A stretch of 64,000 nucleotides of DNA from assembly GCF_016756535.1 (NCBI RefSeq), contig NZ_AP023247.1, positions 2,852,501-2,916,500 of the forward strand, written 5' to 3'. Origin of the DNA: Mesorhizobium sp. 131-2-1. GTDB lineage: Bacteria > Pseudomonadota > Alphaproteobacteria > Rhizobiales > Rhizobiaceae. A program made the translations under genes and the position numbers. The notes beneath the pieces were generated by a model. It was not told where the DNA came from. It saw nothing but the letters and a program-made list of their open reading frames with translations, and searched no databases. Below, one piece after another: positions 18,225 through 27,091 of the stretch; positions within the stretch are counted from its first letter, which is position 1; the number at the start of each line of letters is the position of its first letter.

Positions 18225-19538
18225 TCAGCCCCTCGCAATGGCGTGGAAGAAGGTGCCGCTGACATGGCCGCGCCGGTAGCCGGAGGCGCCGAGCGGATTG
18301 CCCTGGCCGTCGGCGAGATCGGCCAGCGGCTCGTCATTTCCGGTAGCGGTCATCTGGGCATAGTGGAATTCATGGCCGCGGATCAGCATGCCTGCGGCTC
18401 CCAGCGGGCAGCCGGCGCGCAGGCGTGCCTCGCGGTAGCCGAGATTCATCTTGCGCTTGGCGAAGCTGGTCGAATGGCCGAGCAGGCCGAGCATCTTGTG
18501 CGTCTCGCCGGCCGCATCCTCCAGCGTCTCGCCCAGCACCATGAAGCCACCGCACTCGCCATGGACAGGCTTTGTCGCGGCGAAGCGCGCCATTCCCGTC
18601 CGGAAGTTCGTGGCCGCCGCCAGCCTGCCGGCATGCAGTTCGGGATAGCCGCCGGGCAGCCAGCAGACATCGCAATTCTCATCGGGCGCCTCGTCGGCGA
18701 GCGGCGAGAAGGGGATGATCTCGGCGCCGGCCTTGCGCCAATGCGTGGCGACATGCGGATAGAGGAAGGTGAAGGCGGCATCCTCGGCCAGCGCGATACG
18801 TTGGCCGGGGGGATGAAGCGCGTCGCCGAAATCGCCCGCCATCGGCGCCAGCGGAGTTGCCAGCGCCATGATGGCGTCGAGGTTGAGCGACTTCTCGGCC
18901 ATGTCGGCCAGCCGATCGAGATGCGCCATCAGGTTCTCATACTCGCCGGCCTGGACGAGGCCGAGATGCCGCTCCGGCAGGTTGAGCGTTGGATCGCGCA
19001 GGATGGCGCCGACCACCGGCAGGCCGATCGCCTCGATGGCGTCGCCTGACAGCCGCCGGTGGCGTTCGCTGCCGAGCCGGTTGAGGATGACGCCGGCCAT
19101 GCGCACGTCCGGGTCGTAGGTGGCAAAACCCTTGGCGACCGCCGCTGCAGTGGTCGATTGACCCGATACATCGAGCACCAGCAGCACCGGCAGGCCGTAG
19201 AGCCGGGCGAGATCGGCGGCCGAGCCCGTGCGGCCTTCCGGCGCGGGGATGCCGTCGAACAGGCCCATGGCGCTTTCGAGGATGACGAAATCGGCATCGC
19301 CGGCCGCCTGGGTGGCGAGCGCGTTGAGCAGGGCAGGCGGCATCGCCCAACTGTCGAGGTTGACGCCGGACAGGCCGGTGGCGGCGGTATGGAAGCCGGG
19401 GTCGATGTAATCGGGCCCGGACTTGGCGCCGCGCACCTTCAGGCCGCGCCGGGCCAGCGCGCGCAATATGCCGATGGTGACGCTGGTCTTGCCCGATCCG
19501 GAGCGCGGCGCGCCGATGATGATGGCGCGTGCCGTCAT
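18225..19538 (-). CDS. cobB: Cobyrinic/hydrogenobyrinic acid a,c-diamide synthase
   Basis: The protein has 437 residues. It uses glutamine and ATP to amidate the a and c side chains of hydrogenobyrinic acid before cobalt insertion. The N-terminal dethiobiotin synthase-like ATP-binding domain has GAPRSGSGKTSVTIG at residues 9-23; the C-terminal class I glutaminase domain has the nucleophile Cys in HGECGGFMVLGE and the His near FHYAQMTATG. Its first four bases overlap the end of cobA (ATGA), so translation is coupled. The product is the substrate of cobaltochelatase CobNST, whose CobN subunit is in this cluster. Confidence 0.94.
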   Translation of the reverse strand: MTARAIIIGAPRSGSGKTSVTIGILRALARRGLKVRGAKSGPDYIDPGFHTAATGLSGVNLDSWAMPPALLNALATQAAGDADFVILESAMGLFDGIPAPEGRTGSAADLARLYGLPVLLVLDVSGQSTTAAAVAKGFATYDPDVRMAGVILNRLGSERHRRLSGDAIEAIGLPVVGAILRDPTLNLPERHLGLVQAGEYENLMAHLDRLADMAEKSLNLDAIMALATPLAPMAGDFGDALHPPGQRIALAEDAAFTFLYPHVATHWRKAGAEIIPFSPLADEAPDENCDVCWLPGGYPELHAGRLAAATNFRTGMARFAATKPVHGECGGFMVLGETLEDAAGETHKMLGLLGHSTSFAKRKMNLGYREARLRAGCPLGAAGMLIRGHEFHYAQMTATGNDEPLADLADGQGNPLGASGYRRGHVSGTFFHAIARG

Positions 19539-20353
19539 GTTCCACCCGCCAGTGCCGCGCGCATGGCGACGATACCGCCGACGACGATCAGCGCCGGCGA
19601 AGCCAGGCCGGCTGCCGCGGCCTCCTCGGCGATGGTGGCGAGCGTGGCGACGACGGTGCGCTCCTGCGGCGTCGTCGCGGAAACGATCACCGCGGCCGGC
19701 GTCGACGGCGCCAGTCCGCCTTCCAATAACGAAGCGGCGATCCGCGGCAGATTGGCCATTCCCATATAGACGACCACCGGCTGGCCGGTGCGAGCAATCG
19801 CCGCCCAGTCGAGATCGTCATCGGTGCCGGCGGCATGGCCTGTGGCCAGGATGACCGCCTTGTTGATGCCGCGCATGGTGGCGGGAATGCCGGTGGCGGC
19901 GAGCGCGCTGAGGCCGGAGGTCAGGCCGGACAGCACGCGGAAAGGAATAGCCTCCCGCGCGAGTGCCAGCGCCTCTTCGCCGCCGCGGCCGAAAATGTAG
20001 GGATCGCCGCCCTTGAGACGGACAACGCGGCGGCCTTCGCGCGCCAGCCGCACGAGCAGGGCGGTGATATTGTCCTGCTTCATCGATGGCTGGCCGCCGC
20101 GTTTGCCCGCGTAGAAGAGCTCTGCACCTTCCGCGACCGCGACAACGTCGGGCGAGACCAGCGCATCATAGACCAGCGCATCGCACTGCCCGAGAGCGGC
20201 CAGCACCTCTAGCGTCAGGCAGCCCGGGTCGCCGGGACCGGCGCCAGCCAGCCAGACATGGCCGGGCTCCAACTCGCGCGGCTTGAACTTCAGCCGCGCC
20301 AGCGCCTGCTCCACCGTGGCCTGTCCGTTTCTGTTGTTGGCGCTGCCGTTCAC
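19535..20353 (-). CDS. cobA: Uroporphyrinogen-III C-methyltransferase
   Basis: The protein has 272 residues. It methylates uroporphyrinogen III at C2 and C7 using S-adenosylmethionine to give precorrin-2, the entry to cobalamin and siroheme. The motifs are the SAM loop [12 protein letters not shown] (about residue 37), [25 protein letters not shown], and [21 protein letters not shown]. It has no CysG-type dehydrogenase domain. The start is taken as GTG 20353, which overlaps the cobM stop as GTGA; no ATG is better placed. It overlaps cobB by 4 nt downstream. Confidence 0.94.
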   Translation of the reverse strand: MNGSANNRNGQATVEQALARLKFKPRELEPGHVWLAGAGPGDPGCLTLEVLAALGQCDALVYDALVSPDVVAVAEGAELFYAGKRGGQPSMKQDNITALLVRLAREGRRVVRLKGGDPYIFGRGGEEALALAREAIPFRVLSGLTSGLSALAATGIPATMRGINKAVILATGHAAGTDDDLDWAAIARTGQPVVVYMGMANLPRIAASLLEGGLAPSTPAAVIVSATTPQERTVVATLATIAEEAAAAGLASPALIVVGGIVAMRAALAGGT

Positions 20354-21114
20354 AATCCGTCCCGTCCGCGAAAACGCCGCTGGTAGTGGGCGTCGTAAAG
20401 TGAGCTTTCGCCGAAATCCTGGGCGGCGAGCGCGCTGCCGACGAAGATGATCGCCGTGCGCTCCATCGGATCTTCGGCCAACTGCGCCTCGATGCTGGCG
20501 AGCGTGCCGGTCAGTACGCGCTCGTCCGGCCAGGAGGCGCGGAAGACGACCGCCACCGGGCAGTCGGCGCCGTAGAGCGGCGTCAGCTCGGCGACGATCC
20601 GGTCGATGGCGTGGATGGCGAGATGGATGGCAAGCGTCGCCCCGGTGCGGCCGAAGCCGGCCAGCGTCTCGCCGGGCGGCATCTTCGAGGCGCGGCCGGA
20701 GACACGGGTGAGCACCAGGCTTTGCGCGAGTTCGGGAATGGTGAGCTCGCGGCGAAGGGCCGCCGCCGCGGCGGCGAAGGAAGGCACGCCCGGCGTCAGC
20801 GTGTAGGGGATGTTGTGCTTTTCCAGCCGGCGGATCTGCTCGGCCACCGCGCTCCAAACCGAAAGGTCGCCGGAATGCAGGCGGGCGACATCCAGGCCGG
20901 CCGTGTGGGCGGCGACATATTCGGCCTCGATCTCATCGAGCGACATCGGCGCCGTGTCGATCAGTTTGGTGCCGGGCGCGCAATGTTCCAGCAGTTCGGG
21001 CGCAACGATCGAGCCGGCATGGAGGCAGACCGGGCAGCTTGCCAGCAGCCGGCTGCCGCGCAGAGTGATGAGGTCGGCCGCACCGGGGCCGGCGCCGATG
21101 AAATGAACGGTCAT
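20350..21114 (-). CDS. cobM: Precorrin-4 C11-methyltransferase
   Basis: The protein has 254 residues. It adds the C11 methyl group to precorrin-4, giving precorrin-5. The SAM-binding start is [20 protein letters not shown], followed by [28 protein letters not shown] and [14 protein letters not shown], all typical of CobM/CbiF. The start overlaps the end of cobE by 4 nt and the end overlaps cobA, so the genes cobL-cobE-cobM-cobA-cobB form a coupled series. Confidence 0.95.
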   Translation of the reverse strand: MTVHFIGAGPGAADLITLRGSRLLASCPVCLHAGSIVAPELLEHCAPGTKLIDTAPMSLDEIEAEYVAAHTAGLDVARLHSGDLSVWSAVAEQIRRLEKHNIPYTLTPGVPSFAAAAAALRRELTIPELAQSLVLTRVSGRASKMPPGETLAGFGRTGATLAIHLAIHAIDRIVAELTPLYGADCPVAVVFRASWPDERVLTGTLASIEAQLAEDPMERTAIIFVGSALAAQDFGESSLYDAHYQRRFRGRDGL

Positions 21115-21497
21115 GACGCATCTCCACCGAGCGCGATGGCGCAGGTGACAGGACCGAGCACCGTGCGCGGCCCGAGCAGTTTTGCGCCGTTGCCGGCGGC
21201 GGCCAACGCCGCAGCTTCCGAAACCGAAGGCGTGCCGGCCTTCGACTGCGACAGGGCGGAGCGACTGAGCGTGCCGGATGATGCGGCTTGCAATGCATCG
21301 TCCGAGACGACGATCACAGGCAAAGCGAGGTCGCGGCCGGCGAGGAAGATCGCTTCCTCGTCGCGTTTGATTTCGCCGGTCGCCAGCGCCGACAGCGCCG
21401 TCATTGCCAATCCATGCGCTTCGAGCGCGGTCTCGACGGCGGCGCGCACGTCGCTGGCTGTCACACCCTTCCGGCTGCCGATGCCCGCGATCATCAT
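21111..21497 (-). CDS. cobE: CobE/CbiG C-terminal-domain cobalamin biosynthesis protein
   Basis: The protein has 128 residues and consists only of the CobE/CbiG_C domain: [20 protein letters not shown], then [20 protein letters not shown] and [12 protein letters not shown]. CobE is needed for aerobic corrin synthesis in P. denitrificans, and its exact reaction is unsettled; the homologous part of CbiG opens a lactone ring in the anaerobic route. The start ATG 21497 overlaps the cobL stop (ATGA); a second ATG directly follows. The end overlaps the cobM start. The short length is normal for CobE. Confidence 0.88.
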   Translation of the reverse strand: MMIAGIGSRKGVTASDVRAAVETALEAHGLAMTALSALATGEIKRDEEAIFLAGRDLALPVIVVSDDALQAASSGTLSRSALSQSKAGTPSVSEAAALAAAGNGAKLLGPRTVLGPVTCAIALGGDAS

Positions 21498-22735
21498 GGC
21501 TTCACCCAGCTCCATTGGGTGACCGGCATGGCCGGCCGCCAGGCCTGCATCGAGCCCACCGGCGAGGCCCGGGAGATGGCGATGCGCGTGAGATCGCCAC
21601 CGTGCTTGATGTGCTGGGCAAGCAGCAGCGTCTCCATCTCCAGCGTCACCGCGTTGGCGACAAGCCGGCCGCCGGGGCGCAGCGCCTTGATCGCCTTCTC
21701 CAGCACGCCGGCGTCGCTGCCGCCACCACCGATGAAGATGGCGTCTGGTGTATCCAGCTTCGCCAACGCCTTGGGCGCCGAGCCCTCGATCACGACAAGG
21801 CCAGGCACACCGCAATGCGAGGCATTGTGACGAATGCGTGCGGCGCGCGTCGCGTCGGCCTCGATGGCGATGGCGCGCAGGGAAGGGTGGGCAAGCATCC
21901 ATTCGATGCCGATCGAGCCCGAGCCGGCGCCGATGTCCCACAGCAGTTCGCCGCGCCTTGGCGCCAGCGCCGAGAGCGTGACGGCGCGGACCTCGCGCTT
22001 GGTGATCTGGCCGTCATGTTCGAACAGGTGGTCGGCGAGGCCTGATGTCAGCGGCAGGATGCGCGCATCTGGTGTCGATTCAATTTCCAGCGCCAGCACG
22101 TTGAGCGGATTGATGTTTTTGAGATCGAAGGCATCGGCCCTGGCTGCGCGCGCGCTTTCTTGCGGGCCGCCGAGCGCTTCGAGGACTGTCAGCCGCGACG
22201 GACCGAAGCCAAGTTCTTCGAGCAGCCGGGCGATAGCCGCCGGCGCGTCGCCGTCGGATGTCAGCGCCAGGATGCGCGCGCCGGACTGAAGCAAAGGCCG
22301 GATCAGGTCGATCGAATGCCCGTGCAGCGAGATCGCCTCGACATCCTGCAGCGCCCAGCCGAGGCGGGACGCCGCCAGCGACAGCGACGACGGCGCCGGC
22401 AGGACAAGCATGTGCTGCGACTTGACCTTGCGCGCCAGCGTGACGCCGACGCCGTGGAAGAACGGATCGCCGGAAGCGAGCACGCAGACATTTCTGCCTT
22501 CGAGCGCCAGCACGTCGCGCATCTCGGCGTCGAACGGCGTCGGCCATTGGCGGGCCTCGCCCTTGGCAAGGGATGCGACGAGCGCGAGGTGCCGGTTGCC
22601 GCCGAAGATGAATTCGGCTTGCGCTATGTGCTTCTTGGCCTCGTCGCCGAGACCCGCTACACCGTCCTCGCCGATGCCGACCACCGTTAGCCATTTTGGC
22701 GTGAGCTTTGCGGCGCGCGAACCCTTAGCAGGCAT
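21494..22735 (-). CDS. cobL: Precorrin-6Y C5,15-methyltransferase (decarboxylating)
   Basis: The protein has 413 residues and fuses two methyltransferases. The N-terminal CbiE-like part begins [14 protein letters not shown], with [12 protein letters not shown]; the C-terminal CbiT-like part has the SAM motif [16 protein letters not shown] and [15 protein letters not shown]. It methylates C5 and C15 of precorrin-6Y and removes the acetate carboxyl at C12. The start ATG 22735 is one base away from the start of cobK on the other strand, so any own promoter must lie within cobK. The alternative is read-through from cobJ across cobK. The end overlaps cobE. Confidence 0.94.
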   Translation of the reverse strand: MPAKGSRAAKLTPKWLTVVGIGEDGVAGLGDEAKKHIAQAEFIFGGNRHLALVASLAKGEARQWPTPFDAEMRDVLALEGRNVCVLASGDPFFHGVGVTLARKVKSQHMLVLPAPSSLSLAASRLGWALQDVEAISLHGHSIDLIRPLLQSGARILALTSDGDAPAAIARLLEELGFGPSRLTVLEALGGPQESARAARADAFDLKNINPLNVLALEIESTPDARILPLTSGLADHLFEHDGQITKREVRAVTLSALAPRRGELLWDIGAGSGSIGIEWMLAHPSLRAIAIEADATRAARIRHNASHCGVPGLVVIEGSAPKALAKLDTPDAIFIGGGGSDAGVLEKAIKALRPGGRLVANAVTLEMETLLLAQHIKHGGDLTRIAISRASPVGSMQAWRPAMPVTQWSWVKP

Positions 22736-22736
22736 A

Positions 22737-23504
22737 ATGACCCACCGCATTCTGATCCTCGGCGGAACCACCGAAGCCCGGCAACTGGCGGGAAGACTGG
22801 CGGCGCGCGCCGATCTTTCGGTCACGCTGTCGCTGGCCGGCCGCACCGAAAGCCCCGTCGCGCAAGGCGTGCCGGTGCGCATCGGCGGCTTCGGCGGCGC
22901 GGACGGATTGGCGGCTCATCTCGGCCGGGAAAAGGTCGACCTGTTGATCGACGCCACGCATCCTTACGCGGCGCGCATTTCGGCTAACGCCGCTGAAGCG
23001 GCCCGGCAAGCCGGCGTGCCGATCCTTGCCTTGCGGCGTCCCGGCTGGGAACCCTTGGCGGGCGACCGTTGGACGCTGGTCGACAGCGCGGCGGAGGCGG
23101 CCATGGCGCTCGGCAAGGCGCCACGCCGTGTCTTCCTGGCGATCGGCCGACAGGAGGCCGGCGTCTTCGAAGCCGCTCCGCAGCACCATTATCTCATTCG
23201 CAGCGTCGACCCGGTCGAGCCGAAGCTGGCTGTGCCCGACGCTATCTATCTGCTGGCGCGCGGGCCGTTTCCGGAAGCGGACGAACGCGCGCTGCTGCAA
23301 AAACACGGGATCGATGCCGTCGTGTCCAAGAACAGTGGTGGCGAAGCGACCTACGGCAAGATCGCCGCGGCGCGGGCGCTTGGCATCGAAGTGGTCATGA
23401 TCCGTCGACCGTCCGTGCCGGACGTTCCGTCGGCCGAGACCGTCGATCAGCTGGCCGCCGAGGTCGATCATCTTTTCGCGCCCGTTGCCGAGCGTGGCGT
23501 GTAG
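22737..23504 (+). CDS. cobK: Precorrin-6A reductase
   Basis: The protein has 255 residues. It reduces precorrin-6A to precorrin-6Y with NADPH. The N-terminal ILILGGTTEARQLAGRLA, DLLIDATHPYAARIS and the C-terminal VVSKNSGGEATYGKI are the family signatures. It is the only plus-strand gene of the cob cluster: head to head with cobL (start codons 1 bp apart) and tail to tail with cobJ (37-bp overlap). Its promoter and ribosome site must be within the antisense of cobL; AGCAGGC upstream is only weakly Shine-Dalgarno-like. Confidence 0.94.
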   Translation: MTHRILILGGTTEARQLAGRLAARADLSVTLSLAGRTESPVAQGVPVRIGGFGGADGLAAHLGREKVDLLIDATHPYAARISANAAEAARQAGVPILALRRPGWEPLAGDRWTLVDSAAEAAMALGKAPRRVFLAIGRQEAGVFEAAPQHHYLIRSVDPVEPKLAVPDAIYLLARGPFPEADERALLQKHGIDAVVSKNSGGEATYGKIAAARALGIEVVMIRRPSVPDVPSAETVDQLAAEVDHLFAPVAERGV

Positions 23505-24232
23505 ACCAAAGCGGGCCGCTCACCGCGCTTGATGATCCGGGTCTCGGGCGAACCGATGATGATGCAGGTGGCCATGTCGGCCTTTTCCGCATCGGCGTCC
23601 GCCAGCAGATGCACGTCGATACGCTCGTCCGGCCGGCCAGCGGCGCGGCCGAAGATCACCGGCGTGGTGCCGGGCAGGATTGCTTTCAGGCATTCGAAGG
23701 CGCGGCCGAGCTGCCAGGGGCGCGCCTTGCTGATCGGGTTGTAGAGTGCGATGACGAAGCCGGCGCCGGCGGCAGCCAGCAGGCGCAGCTCGATCAGCTC
23801 CCAGGGTTTCAGATTGTCGGAGAGCGAGATGGCGCAGAAATCGTGGCCGAGCGGTGCGCCGATGCGTGCGGCGACCGCAAGCATGGCGGTGACGCCTGGA
23901 ACGACCGCGAGGTCGATTGCGCGCCATTCCTTGGGGCCAGCCTCGATCGCCTCGCACACCGCCGCCGCCATGGCGAATACGCCGGGGTCGCCGCCGGAGA
24001 CCACGGCGACGTCGTGGCCCTCGGCGGCTTTCGCCAGCGCCTCGTTGGAGCGAGCGAGCTCCTCTCGATTGTCGGAGGCGATGCGGGTCTGGTCGGGGCG
24101 AAGCTCGAGCCGTTCGAGATAGGGTTTGTAGCCATAGAAGAATTTGGCTTCGGCCACGGCACGGCTCGCTTGCGGCGTGACCTGATCGGCATTGCCGGGC
24201 CCAAGGCCGATGACGGTGAGGCGGCCGCTCAT
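23468..24232 (-). CDS. cobJ: Precorrin-3B C17-methyltransferase
   Basis: The protein has 254 residues. It methylates C17 of precorrin-3B and catalyses ring contraction. The SAM-binding start is LTVIGLGPGNADQVTPQA; further family motifs are VSGGDPGVFAMAAAV, VPGVTAMLAVAARIGAPLGH, CAISLSDNLKPW and IALYNPISKARPW. ATG 24232 overlaps the cobI stop as ATGA. The last 37 bp overlap the convergent cobK gene, which may lead to interference between the transcripts. Confidence 0.95.
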   Translation of the reverse strand: MSGRLTVIGLGPGNADQVTPQASRAVAEAKFFYGYKPYLERLELRPDQTRIASDNREELARSNEALAKAAEGHDVAVVSGGDPGVFAMAAAVCEAIEAGPKEWRAIDLAVVPGVTAMLAVAARIGAPLGHDFCAISLSDNLKPWELIELRLLAAAGAGFVIALYNPISKARPWQLGRAFECLKAILPGTTPVIFGRAAGRPDERIDVHLLADADAEKADMATCIIIGSPETRIIKRGERPALVYTPRSATGAKR

Positions 24233-24987
24233 GCCTTGGCTCCGGCGGCACCTGACCGGGCCGACCAGCCGGCGACGAGCACGATGGCGAAATAGGGTGC
24301 CTTGTCGTCCGGCTTCTCGGCGAGCCGCATGGAGACGCTGCCCGGCATGGTGCCGCGCTCGACATAGACGGCTTTCGTGAGCTTGCCGGTCGCCTGCAGC
24401 GCACGGCGGATTTTCGGCAGGTTGCGGCCGACCTTCATGATCACGGCGGCATCGGTGTCGGCCAGGCGTCGCGTCAGCTCGAACTCGCTCATCGTGCCCG
24501 GCAGGACGGTCAGCACATCGTCGCCCTGGACGATCGGCAGGCCGGTCGCCGACCAGCATCCGGACATGGCGGTGACGCCCGGAATGACCTCGGTCGGGAA
24601 GCGATGCGCAAGGCGCACATGCAGGTGCATGTAGGAGCCATAGAACAGCGGGTCGCCTTCCGACAGCACCGCCACCATCCGGCCGGCGTCGAGATGCTCG
24701 GCAACCTTCTCAGCTGATTCCTCGTAGAAATCCGTGATCTGCGAGCGATAGTCGTCGTGATCCTTGTCGATCTCGGTCGTCACCGGATAGAGCAGCGGCA
24801 GCTCGATCATATCCGGCCGGAAGCGCGCCTCGACGATGGCGCGGGCGTTGCTGTTGTTGCCGCGCTTGGCGAAATAGGCGACGACGTCGGCCTCGGCCAA
24901 TGCCCGGGCAGCCTTCAGCGTCAGAAGTTCGGGGTCGCCGGGACCGGTGCCGACGCCGACCAGACGGCCTTTTGCAATCGCGTTCAC
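24229..24987 (-). CDS. cobI: Precorrin-2 C20-methyltransferase
   Basis: The protein has 252 residues. It adds the C20 methyl group to precorrin-2, making precorrin-3A, substrate of CobG. The motifs are VGVGTGPGDPELLTLKA at the N-terminus, VAVLSEGDPLFYGSYMHLH, and VIPGVTAMSGCWSATGLP. The start overlaps the cobH stop and the end overlaps the cobJ start, both as ATGA, so it is in a translationally coupled set. No oddities seen. Confidence 0.95.
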   Translation of the reverse strand: MNAIAKGRLVGVGTGPGDPELLTLKAARALAEADVVAYFAKRGNNSNARAIVEARFRPDMIELPLLYPVTTEIDKDHDDYRSQITDFYEESAEKVAEHLDAGRMVAVLSEGDPLFYGSYMHLHVRLAHRFPTEVIPGVTAMSGCWSATGLPIVQGDDVLTVLPGTMSEFELTRRLADTDAAVIMKVGRNLPKIRRALQATGKLTKAVYVERGTMPGSVSMRLAEKPDDKAPYFAIVLVAGWSARSGAAGAKA

Positions 24988-25622
24988 AGGCCTGGCCTCG
25001 CCAATGCGTTGAGGGCCGCGGCGGTCATGGCGCTGCCGCCAAGCCTGCCGCGCACGATGGCGTAGGGTACGCCATAGGAGTTCTCGGCCAGCGCGTCCTT
25101 GGATTCGGCGGCGCCGACGAAGCCGACCGGCATGCCGATGATCGCCGCCGGCTTCGGCGCGCCGTCGCGCAGTTTTTCCAGCAGATAGAAGAGCGCGGTC
25201 GGCGCGTTGCCGATGGCGACCACCGATCCGGCCATGCGCTCGCCCCAGAGGTCGATCGCAGCGGCAGAGCGGGTGTTGCCGATCTTCCTGGCGATCTCGG
25301 CGGTGCGCGGGTCGCGCAGCGTGCAGATCACCTCATTGCCTGACGGCAGCCGGGCGCGGGTGACGCCGTGGGCGACCATCTCGGCATCGCAGAAGATCGG
25401 CGCGCCGGTCGACAAGGCGGCGCGCGCGGCGGCGACGAAATCGGTGGAGAAAACAAAGTGGCTGGCGGCTTCGACCTGGCCGCAGGCATGGATCATGCGG
25501 ATCGCGACATCGGCCTCGGCGTCCGAAAAGCGCGACAGGTCGGCCTCGGCACGGATGATGGCGAAGGAGCGCTCGTAGATCGCTGTGCCGTCATGGATAT
25601 AGTCGTAGGCCGCCATGCTCAT
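24984..25622 (-). CDS. cobH: Precorrin-8X methylmutase
   Basis: The protein has 212 residues from ATG 25622. It moves the C11 methyl group to C12, giving hydrogenobyrinic acid. The start DYIHDGTAIYERSFAII and the catalytic His45 in MIHACGQVE are family features, followed by IFCDAEMVAHGVT and GNAPTALFYLLE. The chosen start overlaps the cobG stop as ATGA; a second ATG at 25616 is also possible. Length matches the family (about 210). Confidence 0.95.
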   Translation of the reverse strand: MSMAAYDYIHDGTAIYERSFAIIRAEADLSRFSDAEADVAIRMIHACGQVEAASHFVFSTDFVAAARAALSTGAPIFCDAEMVAHGVTRARLPSGNEVICTLRDPRTAEIARKIGNTRSAAAIDLWGERMAGSVVAIGNAPTALFYLLEKLRDGAPKPAAIIGMPVGFVGAAESKDALAENSYGVPYAIVRGRLGGSAMTAAALNALARPGL

Positions 25623-27091
25623 TCCTGTCGGTAGATTTCGGCGATGCCGGTCGCGCCAAGCCTTGTCAGGCAAGCGGCGGCGGTCTCGCCTTGGAGTCGT
25701 TGCTCGCGGAGTGCGGCAAGGATGCCGCCTATGCCGCGCGCGGCGTCATAGCCCGGCCTGTATCCGGCAGGAAGGGCTTTTGCCGTCGCGTTCACGACAA
25801 GTCCGGCTCCGTTTTCGTCGCCGACCAGGGTCAGCGCTGCCGAGCCTGGATGCGCGCAGCCTTTTGCGCAGCCTGAAATGTGCAGGCTGAGCGAGGTGTC
25901 GAGGAGGTCGCCATCTTGTGCCGCGATGGCCTCGGCGATGTCGCGCGTCGCGATGCGGCCGGAGGCGCAGGCGGGCATTCCAGGGCAAGCGGCAATGCGG
26001 GTGCGCGAGTCGGCGGCGTCGGTGACGAAGCCGAGGGTGGCGGCGGAGTTTTGCAGCGAAGAGCAGGCGGATGGGATGAGGCCGAGGAAGAGCAGGGCAC
26101 GGCCGGGTGCCAGGCGGATTTCGGTGGCGCCGAGGGCGAGGGCGTGTTGGGCGAGGTCGATAAGATTTGGTGCCGGCATGCTGCCGAAGGGCAGGCCGAT
26201 GCCGAGGGCATGGCCGCTGATCATGTCGAAGAGGCCAATAGGCGAGCCATGGCGCTCTACGGCGCCCCCCTCTGTCCTGCCGGACATCTCCCCCACTTGG
26301 GGGGAGATTGGCAGCTTGGGCGCCGCCTCATCACCTTCAGCGTTGGTGATTGGCGAAACCGCGGGCGACAGCGCAATCTCCCCCCTAGTGGGGGAGATGT
26401 CCGGCAGGACAGAGGGGGGCGCGAAGGAATGCCAACCTGCGAGGGAGGCCAACTGCCTATCCGACAAATCCCGCGTGTGCGCTTCGCGGCCCTTTTCAGC
26501 GACCATCCTCAGAGTTGCAACGGTGATATCGCGGGCCGCATCTTCATCGACCACCGCGAGCGGCCTCGCGCTTCGGCCGTCACCGGCAACCGATACGCTC
26601 CACCGGACGCCGGCCGTGGCCGGGACTGCCTTCAGCCGCACGTCGGCCGTCATTGCGTCCATGGTCAACTGCCCGCCGCCGTCGACCACCACCGACACTT
26701 TCGGCCCCAGCCGTTGCGTCAACCCCGCTTCATCAATCGCCACCCTGATCCGCTCAGCCAGCGGGCGCGGATCGGCAATCTCACGCGGGTCGAGGCCCGC
26801 CAGCGGCCCGATCTCGACCGGCACGCCGCTGCGCACGGCAATGCCCAGCGCATCCACCTCTGCCGCCAGCAGCCGCGCGCTTTCCGCGGTCAGGCCGCGG
26901 ATCTGCAGGCTGCCGCGCGCTGTCACTTCCATGATGCCGTTGCCGTGGCGCAAGGCGGATTCGCCGAGTCCGATCAAAAGCTTCGGCGACATTCCTCCAG
27001 CAACCGGATTGAGCCGCGCCAGCAGCCCGTCGCCGGTCTGCATCGGGGCGCTGAGGGCAGGGCAGGCGCCGCGGCGCGAGAAAGCGTTCAT
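25619..27091 (-). CDS. cobG: Precorrin-3B synthase, with in-frame palindromic insert
   Basis: The protein has 490 residues; it would be about 436 without the insert. It is a [4Fe-4S] monooxygenase that hydroxylates precorrin-3A at C20 in the oxygen-dependent route. Sulfite/nitrite reductase-like motifs are seen: a ferredoxin-like start (RRGACPALSAPMQTGDGLLAR) and the cluster-binding part CPGMPACASG ... HISGCAKGCAH. Residues about 224-277 are encoded by a 161-bp palindromic repeat lying between the two reductase halves, so a loop or linker insertion is likely. The start overlaps the cobN stop (ATGA). Confidence 0.9.
   Translation of the reverse strand: MNAFSRRGACPALSAPMQTGDGLLARLNPVAGGMSPKLLIGLGESALRHGNGIMEVTARGSLQIRGLTAESARLLAAEVDALGIAVRSGVPVEIGPLAGLDPREIADPRPLAERIRVAIDEAGLTQRLGPKVSVVVDGGGQLTMDAMTADVRLKAVPATAGVRWSVSVAGDGRSARPLAVVDEDAARDITVATLRMVAEKGREAHTRDLSDRQLASLAGWHSFAPPSVLPDISPTRGEIALSPAVSPITNAEGDEAAPKLPISPQVGEMSGRTEGGAVERHGSPIGLFDMISGHALGIGLPFGSMPAPNLIDLAQHALALGATEIRLAPGRALLFLGLIPSACSSLQNSAATLGFVTDAADSRTRIAACPGMPACASGRIATRDIAEAIAAQDGDLLDTSLSLHISGCAKGCAHPGSAALTLVGDENGAGLVVNATAKALPAGYRPGYDAARGIGGILAALREQRLQGETAAACLTRLGATGIAEIYRQE
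26262..26422. repeat. 161-bp protein-coding palindromic element, copy in cobG
   Basis: The 49-bp arms at 26262-26310 and 26374-26422 are complements with few mismatches, from GCGCCCCCCTCTGTCCTGCC inward to GGGGGGAGATTG. Each arm has its own smaller hairpin, CATCTCCCCC against GGGGGAGAT. The 63-bp centre is not palindromic. On the cobG strand the frame is open and encodes [16 protein letters not shown] ... [15 protein letters not shown]; on the other strand, in the matching phase, nearly the same peptide ends appear. A second 161-bp copy is in cobN. Confidence 0.93.
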
